A stretch of 64,000 nucleotides of DNA, from contig NZ_BDAY01000017.1 in NCBI RefSeq assembly GCF_001612685.1, positions 1 through 64,000 of the forward strand. The letters are read 5' to 3'. A program made the position numbers and the translations under genes. This stretch comes from Nocardia altamirensis NBRC 108246 (GTDB taxonomy: Bacteria > Actinomycetota > Actinomycetes > Mycobacteriales > Mycobacteriaceae). The notes beneath the pieces were generated by a model, which made no database searches, was not told the DNA's origin, and saw only the letters and a list, made by a program, of their open reading frames with translations. Shown in pieces: positions 47,501 to 59,500 of this stretch. The stretch's first letter is position 1. Each line of letters opens with the position of its first letter.

Positions 47501-50500
47501 TGTCCGATCACCCGGAGTGCCGGTCTCCTCCAGGGTGACCCTGACCTCGCCAGCAGGCCGCTCCAACGCCGTGGCCACCCGATCGGCCACCTCGAGCCCC
47601 GCGGTCTCCACCTTGTCGGCAGGCCAGGTGTCCAGCCGTTCCCGCACCCAGTCCCAGGCCCGGCCACCTGCGCCGAGCCGGTCACCCTCCGTGCGCGGAC
47701 CCGATTCGCCTGCGGGAACGACCAACTCCGAACGGCGCACCGGGCGCTCGACCTGGTCGGGGGCCCGCGGCGGGTTGGCCGGATCCGAATGCTGTTGGCG
47801 CGGAGCGTCGTCCGACGAGCCGATGCGCAGCTGATCGTCCGGCGGGCGAATGTTGCGGTCGCCGACGCCCTCGACGACCTGGCCGTCCTTCCAGACGACG
47901 GCCCAGGTCTGGGCGGTCTCGTCGCGCGTGCCGCCGGACAGTTCGGCCAGCGACAGCTCACGACCGTCGTTGGTGCGGAACAACTCCCGGCCCTGCGGAT
48001 CGCGACCGAGGTAGGTCACCTCCCTGGTGTCGACGAGGAACCGATGGCCGCCCTCGGCGTTCTTGCCCAGGTACTGCAGGGAGTAGCTGTGTGCCCCGAT
48101 ACCGTCGCCATCCACGGTGATGCGGCGATCGAGCACCCAGGCGGTCGGGCCGCGACCGTGTGGCTCGACGCCGACCTGGATCAGCCCCTCCGCCAGACGC
48201 GCGTGACCAGACGCGCTCGGGTCGGAAACGAATCCCTCGACTCGCGCACCCCCCAGGTGCGGCTGGGTCTCCGCCCAGGTCAGGCCCGCCAGATTGTCCA
48301 GCCGAACCTGCGGCACCGACACCACATTGCCCTGCTGGTCGACCACGCGGCCGAGCGACTCCGGCACGCAGTTGTTCGGTATCAGATAGGCGTCGATCTC
48401 GGCGATGGCCTCGGCGGTGCGCAGCACCTCGGCGCGCAGCTCGGCGACGGCCTGGGCCAGCTCGGCTGGCTTGCTCAAACCCATCTCGGGCAGCTTGCCC
48501 GCGGTGAAGTCGGTGTAGACCTTGGCGATCTGCTCCGGCGTCATCGTGGACAGGTCGACCCCGGACAGTCGCAGCCAATCGCGCAGCGGTGCAGGCACTT
48601 CCGGCAAGGAGGGGGCGCGGCTGAGTAGATCGGCGCGGAACCGTTCGACATCGCCGAGCACCTTCGCCAGGTGCTCGGGGGCATCGGCCCGATGCACCGG
48701 CATATCGCCGTGCACGATGCGCGGATCCCAGGTCGCCAGCTCGGGCTTGGCCCGCAGCGCCGCGACCATCGCGTCGATCTTGGCGGCGGTCTTCGGGCTG
48801 GCCTCCTTCAGCGCCGCGATCTGCTGACGCAGGCCATCCAGCGTGGCATCGGGGTTGGTGCGCAACGCATCCGGATCGAGCTTCAGCTTGTGCATCAGGT
48901 CTTGCAGGTCGTGGAAGCGCTCGATCTCCATGCGCGTGTGCACCTGATCGGCCATCGCCTCGAGCTGCAGTGCCCGCATGCCGTTCTCCGCACGGAGCCG
49001 AGACAGCGTCTCCGCCAACCGATGTGACGCCAAGTCGGTCCGTTCGAGGCCGAGCCTGGTCACCGCGTCGTACAGCCGGGCGAGGTCACGCTGCGTCGAG
49101 GCCATACCCGCGCTCGCGGTCGGCGATTCCACCGGATCGTGCACGACCCGCCATGGACCATCGCCCTCGCGAACCATCGTCGCGTTCAGGTGCCGACCGT
49201 TCACGTCGCCCGAGAAGTGCCGCACCTCAGGCAATTCCAGGGTGCGCACGTGGACCTGGCCGGTCCGGTCGGCCGCGACCATGTGGTACTCGACCCGCAC
49301 GTCGCCACGGGTGATCGCCGCGGCGAGCTGGGCATTGGCCGGATCGGCGAGCACGTCGGCGAGCAGCCGATCGTGTTTGGTCCCGTTGTCGACGATCAGC
49401 AGTCGTTCCGGCGTTCCGGCCACTCGACCGACCTGCGCCGCCGTGTTGGGATCGACGGGGACGCCGCCCTCCGACCGAATCCACTGCGCGCCTGCCTTAC
49501 GCGCCATCGAATCGGCCAGCGTGCGGAATTGCTCGTCGATCGGACGGTATTCGTTCGCCCGCTGCTCGAACGCGTCGACCGCCGTAGAGAAGGCACGTTC
49601 CTCCGCGTGCAGGTTCGCCAGCGTCCTTTCCATGGTCTCCGGACGCAGCTCGGCCCGGTCGACGCCGAAAACCCCGGCCCAGTCGGCGAATTGCTGCCGG
49701 ATCTGGTCGCGGCGCAACTGGGTCTCGAAGGCCTGGACCACCTTGGGATCCGGATTGAACTTCAGATCCCACCAGCGGCGGGTCCCCGCGGAATTGTTGT
49801 TGACCCTGCGCTCGGTGTCGAGCCGCTCGTAGTCACGGCCCTCCTGACGCGCGACCTCCTTGGCGAAGCGCTCCATCGGGTTCGGGTTGGTCCCGCTGTG
49901 CTCGTTGAGATACCCGAGATGCGCGTCTTCCTGGTGGTACAGCATGGCCGCCTCGCGCAGCGCCTCGACCGAGCCGACGTGGCGCAGCGCGCGGTAGCGA
50001 GCCTCGGCGAGCGCCTGCTGCACCGTTTCGGGGTTGAGATCGGTCAGCTCCACACCGACCATGCGGGCCGCGTCGTACAGCGCGTCGCCCGCCTGCTCGC
50101 GGCGCACGCCGGTGTCCAAGAGCTGCTGCCCGTCCCTGGCCAGGTCGGCCCGCACCCCGGCGTCCGGCTCGTGGGTCCGTGCCCCCGCACCTGGGGCGAC
50201 ATCGCGCTCGGTGCCCGTGCGCTCGCCCATCGGCGCGCCGACCTCGGGAGCCCGCTGCTCGCCGGGCGGGTCGAAGCGACCGTCCAGACCGAGCCGCTTC
50301 ATCTCCGCGTCGAACTTGCTCAGCTGTGCCGGATCGACATCACGCCAGTACAGGTACTCCTGACCGGACGGATCCCGCACGGGCGGCAGGTTGTAGGAAT
50401 TCTTGCCCGCCCGGCCCATGATCATGTCGAAGAACTTCTCGAAGTTGCTCGGCTTGAACTTCAGCACCTGCAAGGTGAAGAACGCCGGATCCCAGGTCGT

Positions 50501-53500
50501 GTCGACCAACGGCAGATGCAGCCCGGCCTCGGCACCGTGGCCGAGCTGACCGTAGAGCTCGGCGTTCTGCCCCGAACCGAGCGGATGCTGCGGAATCTGT
50601 TCGTGGCCACGGCCTCTCACCCGATCCCACACCTGGCCGAGCTTGGATCTGGTCGCGGGTGGCTCGCCTGGCTCAGGCACCCGTGGCGCGTCCAACCGCG
50701 TGACGGGTTCGATGCGCCAGCCGCCATGGCCGTCGGGCATCAGTCGGACCGGAACCAGCTCGTCGCCGACCCGCAGGTCGACGCGCACGCCATGATCGCC
50801 AGGCTTCGCTGTCGCGCCCGGTTGTGCCTCGGCAACCTGCGCGACATCGGCGAGTTCTGCGATCGCCCTTGCCCGATCGAGGGTTTCGGCCCGCAGTCGC
50901 CCGATGGTGTCGTCGATCCGGCTCGGATGCAGGTGATCCTGCGGCACGTCGAGCAGTCGGGCCCAGGTATCGCGCATATCGGTGATCTGCTGCGTCAGTT
51001 CGAGATCCGAGGCGTGCGGCAGGCGACGTACCGCGGTCTGCAGCGCCTCGACCGCGCCTGCCCGCAGCACCGTCCGGTGCCGCTGGTCGGCGATGGTTTC
51101 GGCCAGGCGGTCCGCGGCCAATTCCTCGGGCCGAACCCCGAGGCGGCGCGCGAGTTCATCGCGGGCCGAGGCCATCGACTCGGGTCGAGGTTCGGGGTGT
51201 GCCGCGCCGGAACCCCGTGCGCCGGGGTTGGTTCCGATGCGCTCGCCGTCGGCCGCGGTCAACCGCTCGCCGGGGTACCGTTCGCCGGTCGCCAACGGCC
51301 GATAGTCGGCCGGGAAGCGCATCCGGTTCGGCTCGCCCGTCGCGGGTGTCTCCAGGAAGCCACGCGCCAAGGCCATTCGCGCGACATCCGACAACTCGTG
51401 CAGCGGCGCGCGGGTGACCCGCAGCGCATCACCGAGACCGAGCGCGGCGGAAAGGTCGCGCACATAACCGCGCTCGGTGTCGCGCATCGGGATCGGCGGA
51501 CTGCTGTCGGAATGCGACGCGATCTCCTCGAAGTGCTTGACCACCTCGCGCAGCGGATCGCCGACCGGTCCCGCGGCCGAATTCTGGCCGACCCGCAGGT
51601 TCGCGTCCGGCAGCGGCGCATGCGGATCCCCGCCCTCGACGTGCACGTTCTGGCCTTCGTGCCACACCGTCGCCCAGGTCTGCACCGTCTCCTGCCGTGA
51701 ACCGCCCGCCAGTTCGGCGAGCGAGCGCACCGTGCCATCGGCGGTCAGGAACGATTCCCGCCCTTGCGCATCGACGCCGCGATAGAGCACCTCGCGGCCC
51801 TCGACCAGGAAGCGATGCACGCCGCCCGCGTTCGGGCCGAGATAGTGCACGGTGTAGGAATGCCCGCCGACGCCGTGCGCGTCGACGGTGGCCCGCCGAT
51901 CGAGCACCCAGGCCGTCGCGCCGCGGCCGTTCTCGTTCAGTCCGCGCTCGATCAGCCCCTCGGCCAACCGGCCGTGCCCGGAAGACGCTGCGTCGGAAAC
52001 GAATCCCTCGACGCGCGCGCCGTTGAGATGCGGCTGGGTCTCGGCCCAGGTCCGCCCGGACAGGTGGCCTGGACGGACCTCGGGCACCGTCACCACCTGG
52101 CTGCCCTGCAGGTCGTTCACCCGATGCAGCGACTCGGGCACACAGTTGTTGAAGGTGACCAGATCGACGAGATCGCGGATCGCGACGGCGTCGTCGCGTA
52201 CCTCGGTTCGTAGCTCGCCGAGCACCTCGGCCAGCTGCTCGCGCGTCTGCACACCGAGCTCGTGCAGCTTGCCCGCCTGCACGTCACCGTAGAGCTTGGC
52301 CAACTCCTCCGGCGTCTTGCCGGACAGCTCGACCCCGGCCAGCCGGAGCCAATCACTTTCGGGCACTGCGACTTCCGCCGGATCGGTGGCACGGTCGCGC
52401 ATATCGGCACGGAACCGCTCACGATCACCGATCACCGCCTCGATATGGCCTGGCGCGTCCGCGCGGTATACCGCCATATCGCCATCGGTGTTGCGCGGAT
52501 CCCAGTCGGCGAACCCCGGCCGCTCGCGCAGATCCTTGACCAGGCCCTCGATCTTGGCAGCCGACTTCGGCTCCGCCGCCTTCAATTCCTCGATCTTCGG
52601 GCGCAATTCGTCGAGCGTCCTGACCGGGTCGGTCCGCAGCGCGGCAGGGTCGGCCTTCAGCTTGTGCAGCAGGTCCTGCAGTTCCTGGAACCGCACGATG
52701 TCCTGCCTGGTGCTGATCTGGTCGGCGATCGCCTCGATCCGCAAGGCGCGCAAGCCGTTCTCGGCCCGCAGCTGGGACAGTGTCCGCTCCAGCCTGCCCG
52801 GCGCCAGGTCGGCCGGGGTGAGCCCCAAACGATCGACCACCTCGGCCAATCGTGCCGCGCTGCGCGGCGGCGCCACCGCGGCAGGCGCTATCGGCTCCGC
52901 CGGATCGTGCACCACCCGCCAGGTGCCGTCGCCGTTGCCGACCGCGGTGACGTCGAGCGAACGACCCGCCACCGAGCCCGAGAAGTGCCGCACGTCCGGC
53001 TTTTCCAGCTCGAAGGTGTGCACCCGGCCCTCGCGGTCGGCCCACACGTTGTGGTACTCGACCTGGACATCGCCGCGGGTAACCCGTTCGGCGAGGCCGG
53101 CATTGGCCGGATCGGCGAGCGCGTCGGCGAGCAGTCGATCGTGTTTCGTGCCGTTGTCGACGATCAGCAGCCGTTCCGGCGGGCCACCCACCCTGGCGAC
53201 GGTGTTCGGACTGTTTCGATCCAGCGGCTCACCGCCTTGCGCGCGAATCCATTCCGCGCCGGCGGTGCGCGCCATCCCGTTCGCCAGGCCCTCGAAATGC
53301 TCTGCGGCACCCCGATATTGGCGCGCCTGCGCCTCGAATTCGTTGATCGCGTTGGTAAACGCGCGCTCCTCGGCGTGCAGGCCGAGCACGGTCCGGTCCA
53401 GGTTCGACGGATGCATATCGGCTCGCCCCAGGCCGAAGATCTGCGCCCAGTCCGACATCTCCAGCCGAACCTGATCGCGGCGCACCACGTTCTCGAACAT

Positions 53501-56500
53501 CCGGACAAGGTTGGGGTCCCTGTTGAAGTTCAGGTCCCACCAGCGCCGCGTGCCCGCGGAGTTGTTGTTGACACGCCGCTCGGTGTCGAGCCGCTCGTAG
53601 TCCCTGCCCTGCTGCTGGGCGATCTCCTTGGCGAAGCGCTCCATCGGGCTCGGGTTGGTGTTGCTGCGCTCCTCGATGTAGGAGACGTGCGTGTTCTCCT
53701 GATGGAATCGCAGCGCCGACTCCCGCATCGCCTCGACCATGCCCACGTGGCGCAGTGCACGGTAGCGGGCCTCGGCCAGCGCCTGCTGCACCGTCTCGGG
53801 GTTGAGGTTGGTCAGCTCGACGCCGATTTCGCGGGCCGCCTGATAGAGCGCCTCGCCCTCTTGCTGCCGTTGCCGTCCCGCGTCCCAGAGCTGCTGGCCG
53901 TCCCGCGCCAGCTCGGCGCGCACGCCGGGTTCCGGCTGATGCGGCTGCGCGCCCTCGACCGGCGCCGTCACGTCACGCTCGGCGCCGAGCCGCTCGCCCG
54001 GCGCCTGCGTCGAGCTGACCACCGGGCGCTTCTCCGCAGGCGGGTCGAACCGGGTGTCCAGGCCGAGTCGCTTCATCTCGGCGTCGAACTTGCGCCGCTC
54101 TTCCGGATCGAAATCGCGCCAGTACGCGTACTCCCGTCCGGTGCGATCCAATGCGGGCGGCGGGTTGTGCACCTTGTCGCTGACGGTGCCCATCACCATG
54201 TGGACGAACCGGTCGATGTTGCTCGGCTTGAACTTCAGCACCTGCAGGGTGAAGAACGCCGGGTCCCAGGTGGTGTCCACGGTGGGCAGCTGCAAGCCTG
54301 CCTCGACGCCGCCGCCGATCTGTCCGTACAGGTCGGCGTTCTGGCCCGAGCCGAGCGGATGCTGCGGAATCGTCTCGTGGCCACGGCCGCTCAGTCGATC
54401 CCACAGGTCACGCAGCTTCGAGGTCGGCTTGACCGGCTCGGATTCGGCGACGCGCGGCGGCGCGACCCGATCGGCGGGTTCCACCCGCCAGCGGCCCTCG
54501 CCGTCGGGCACCAGCCGCAGCGGCAGCTTCTTGCCGTGCACGTCGAGGTCGACGCGCACCGGCGCGTCCTGCGCGCGCGGTGTGCCGCTGTTCTGGTGCG
54601 CGACCTGGGCCGTGTCGGCGAGATGGGTGATCGCGGCGGCCCGATCGAGTGTCTCGGCGCGCAACCGCGCGAGGGTGTCGGCATACCGGCTCGGCCGCAG
54701 TTCCGCCTCCGGGACACCGAGCAGGCGCGCCCAGGTATCACGTTCCGCGGCAATGCGATTGGCCAGATCGACCTCCGACGCGTTCGGCAACCTGCGCACC
54801 GCGTTGTCCAGCGCCTCGACCGCGCCTGCCCGCAGCAGCGTCCGATAGCGCTGGTCGGCGATGGTCTCGGCCAGCCGATCCGGCGCGACATCCTCGGGCC
54901 GCAGATCCAGCCTGCGGACCAGCTCGTCCCTGGCGGCCGTCATCGACTCGGGCCGCGGCATCGGATCCAGCCTGCCGCCCGCGGATGCTCTTGCGTTGGG
55001 ACCATTTCCGATGGTCTCGGGGCTTGCGGCGCCCATCCGGTCGACGGGATGGTATTCCCCGGCGCCGAGCGCTCGATGATCATCGAGGCGCATCTGACGT
55101 GGCTCGGCACCTTGCGCGGGCGGCTCGAGGAAGCCGCGCGCCAGCGCCTTACGCCCGACATTGCTCAACTCGTGCATCGGATCACGGCGGTTGGGCAGTG
55201 CATCACCGAGGCCGAGCTCGTCGGCGAGGGTCCGCGCGTATTCGCGCTCGGTCTCCCGCCGCGATCCCGGCGGGTCACTGTCCCTGCGGATTTCGCCCTT
55301 TTCGAAGGCGCGTTCCGCCTCACGCATCGGGTCACGTCGGAGCTCCCCGGCCGAGTCCTGGCCGATCCGCAGCGCCGACTTCGGTTGCAGCGCATGCGGA
55401 TTGCCGTCCGGCAGGTGTACCTCCGCGCCGTCGTGCCATACAACTGCCCAGGTCTGCGCGGTCTCCTGACGCGAACCACCGGTCAACCGGGACAGCGACT
55501 GACGAAGGCCACGCTCATCGACGAGCAGCTCACGCCCCTGCTGGTCGTGCCCAACGTAGGTGGCCTGCTTGCCGTCGACCGTGAAGACATGGGCCCCAAC
55601 AGAATTGCGTCCCTCGTAGGTGACGGCATAGGAATGCGCGCCGATCCCCTTGCCGTCCACGGTCGTTCGCTGATCGAGCACCCAGGCTGTCGCACCGCGA
55701 CCGTTCTGGTCCAGCCCGCGAGCCGCCAGTCCGTCGAGAATCTTGCCGTGCGCCGTGCTGTTCGCGTCGGTGACGTACCCGTCCGGACGCGCGCCGTTCA
55801 ATCGCGGCTGTGCCTCGCCCCAGGTGGTGCCTGCGGCATTCTTCGGGTTGGTGGCCGGTGGATCGACGACCGGGCCCTGACGGTCGACGACCTCGCCCAT
55901 CGACCGTGGCACGCAGTTGTTTTCGAACTGCTCCAAGAGGAAGCGCCGCACCCCGGACGGCCGGTGCCCGCCGTGCCTCCTGACCTCGACCTGCAGCTGC
56001 TGATTGCCGTGCTCGCCGGTCACCTTTCCGGTCACCTCGACCTTGCCGAGGCTCAGATCGTGATCGCCGCGATAGTCGCGGGTCGCCTGCCTGACCAGCT
56101 TGGTGACCTCGCGCTCGGCCTCGGCGATCCGCGCCTCCGGCCAGCCGTGCAGGATCTCCCGCACGTGGCTGCGGGTCCGCCCGAGATATTGCAGGCCGTG
56201 GTTGAGCTCCTGCCCGAAACGCCTGGTCTGCTCAGGCCGCTGCACCACCGGCTCCGGCTCGAACAGCACCGGACGGGTGAGCTCGCGGCGGCCGGTGAGC
56301 GTACCGAGCAGCCCACGCTCGGCACGCTCGCCGGTCTGGTGCGGCCGGTTGGCGTCCCAGTTGTAGCGGTCCTTGACCTGCGCGTGCGCCTGCTCCCAGC
56401 TGAGACTCGGATTCCTGGCCATGAGGTTGCTCTCGGCCAGCGCGGCCTCGACGCCGATCCGGTCCTGGCGCAGCGGATTTCCGTCGATCAGCCGGTTCCA

Positions 56501-59500
56501 CATCTCGGGGACGTCGGCGATCCGATCCACGTGACCGTCGCGCATCAGGTGGTCGCGCACCTGCTGCAGATTCGCGACGATCTCCGCGCGCGGGCGCAGC
56601 ACGCCGTCCGGGTCGCGCAGCCAGGTGGCGCCGTCTTCGTGCTTGGGAATCAGGCCGCCGTCGGCGTCACGCACCCACCCCTTGTCCTTGCCCTGGACCC
56701 AGTCCTTCGGGTCGCCGCCGGAGTAACGCTGCGGATCGCGGATGGCGTTGTCCGCGATCTTTTCGATCAGCGCGTCGCTGTTGTGCACCCGATCTTGTTC
56801 GTACCGGCGGTATTCCGAGTTCACCCAGTCCTGCCGGGTCGCGTACCCGGTCTCCTCGCTGCGCCAGCGTTCGGCCAGCGAGGGCGGGATCTCGACGCTT
56901 TCCACCGCGCGCGGCGGCACATCACGGAACTCGGGAATGGTCGAGGAGACCGGCAGCTCGCGCGACGTACCCGGCGTCTGTTCCCGCTGCAACGGTTCCG
57001 GCCACCGCTGCGCCGGTTCATGCCAGGGATAGGTGCGGGTATTGCGCAGCGGCGGCGCGAGCGCGTGAATCCACTCGCGCTTGCGCAGGTTCGGAACCCA
57101 CTCGCTGATCTTGACCAGGGCCGAGGTGAGGCGCGGGTGATCGCGGATGAACTCAGGGCTCAGCCGCGGCGTCACCGGCTCGAACTTGGCGTGCACCGGC
57201 AGCCACTTGGTGGCTGCAAGCACGCTCTTGCCGATCCACGGGCGGTTCTGGATGAACTCGATCGTCCACGGATGCCGCACCGCCTGACCGATGATGCGGT
57301 GCACGATGATGTAGTAGTGGAACGGGTAGACGCCGATGTTGTCGTGATAGATGCCGGGGTGATTGCCTGAGCCCGCGAAATCCGTTGGGGCGAAGGGCAT
57401 ATGCTTCGGCGTCAGCACCTCGGGGTACATCCCGGCAGGCACGTGATCGAACAGCAGCCCCGTCTGCCCGACGGTCTGGGTGAGCGAGTATTTGATCCAG
57501 TACGGCGGCAGCTTGTCCTCGAACGGCGCGGGGTACTTGTCGAGCTTCGCGTTGCCGCTGCGCTCCTGGTTCTGCTCCAGCCCGACTGTCGTGTGCGGCG
57601 CACCATCCGGGTTCACCCGCCCGAAGCGCACCTCGTACTCCCCCCGGCCCGACTCCGCCAGCATCCGGTCGGTCTGCCGACCGAAGACGTGCTCCATGGC
57701 GCGGTAGTAGCCGCGTGGATTGTTGTCGGTGCCGAGCACGATGAGTTGCGCGGGCCGGATCGTGCCGTCCTCGGCCAGCCGCTCCGGCACCAGGCCGACG
57801 CGCTCCGACAGCGGCAGCGCACCGAGTTCGTCCAGATTCCGCATGATCGCGCGGCGGCCGGCGACCTCCATGCCCTCCTCGGCGACCTTGCGCAGCTCGT
57901 CGGCAATCCCGCGGAGTTCACGGACGTGCGCGGCCTCCGGCGACAGCTCCTTGCGTTGCGCGGCAGGCTGTTCCGCGGCCCGGCCTACCGGTTCGCCCTC
58001 GCGCGCCGGTGCGTCCTCTCGATACCGCGGGCTCAGCTGTTCGGGATCGCGGACACCGAACTCGTCGGCCACTCGCTCCCGGGTGGCCAGCGCCTCGTCC
58101 CGGCGCGCCTCCGCCGCCACTCGCTCCTCGACGGCCGCGGCATGCCGGTCGGCGAGCTCTTGGTACCTGGCCTCGCGTGGCTGCAGCTCACCACGCACCT
58201 CGAGCACTCCGCGGTGCGCGGCCTCCAGCATCGCGCGCCGCTCTTCCGCAGCGAACGGAATGCCGGCCAGCCGGTCCTCGATGGCTTGCGCGCCCTCCAG
58301 CAGCTGCCGCTCGGTGTCGCGCAGCTCGGCGATCTCCCGTTCCAGCGCCCGCATGGTCGGCAGTGGTTCGCGCTCACGGACACTCGCCGCTGCGGCGTCG
58401 CGCTGCAGTCCCTCGACCGCGTTGATCTGCGCGAGATCGGCGCGGAAGGACTCGACCCGCGCCGGATCACCCAGCTGCTCGCCGAGCCGAACCACCAGCG
58501 CATCATCGCGCGCACGCAGATTCCGATCGACCTCGGTCAGGTGGGCCGTTTCCCGCTCGAGCACCGTGATGCGCAATTGCTCGGCGCGCCCGCGCGCCGC
58601 TTCGGCGCGCTCGTCGACGGTGCGCGCCTGCTCGTCGAGCCGCTCCGCCAGCTCGGATCGCCCTGCCGCACGGGCGTCTTCGGCTTCCGTCCGCAGATTC
58701 TCGGCCTGCGCGCGATGTCGCATCTCCTCGCCGACCGCCGCCTGCATGTCGCGCATCAGCTGCCTCGACTCGCGGCGTGGTTCCGTCGCCCCGTGATGCT
58801 CCGGCGTCGCGCCGACGGGCTCACTGCCCGCGAGGACCAGCAGTTCCCGCCCACTGGTGACGACCTGACCGTCGCGATAGATGATCGCCGAGGTGCGAGC
58901 GGCGTTCTCCCTGGAGCCACCGGCCAGATCGGCCAGCGCGTACAGCCCGCTGTCCGGAGCGTCGTTGATGATCAGCAACTCCCGGCCTGCGCCATCGGTG
59001 CCGACGAGCGTGACGATCCGGCCGCCGATCTCGTATTGGCGTGCGCCTGCCGCGTTTTCCCCTGCGTTGGTGACGGTGTAGGTGTGCACACCGATGTTCT
59101 GCTTGTTGCGGGTGACGCGCTCCTCGACGACCCACGCGCTGGCGCCCTTCCCGTTTTCGTGCAACGCGTCGAGGATCTTGGCGTGCCCGGCGCCGCCGTC
59201 CTCGCCGACGAAGCGCTCCGGGATCGCGCCGCGGAAACGCGGTTGCACCGCCGACCACGGCTCGCCCAACCTGTTGCTCGGGTCGGTCACCGGGTCGGCG
59301 ACGTCGCCCTGTTTCGCGCGCAGCTCGTTGATCGAGTCCAGCACACAGGTATTGATCGGCGGCTCGCGGCGGGCCTCGACGCCGTTGGCGATGAGCTCGA
59401 ACAACTCGGCCGGAGTTTGCGGAATCAGTTCCGCCTGCTTGTCGGGCTGCCGGACGTGCGCAGGCGACGCGCCGTCACCACGGCCCGGCTCGACCGGGAT

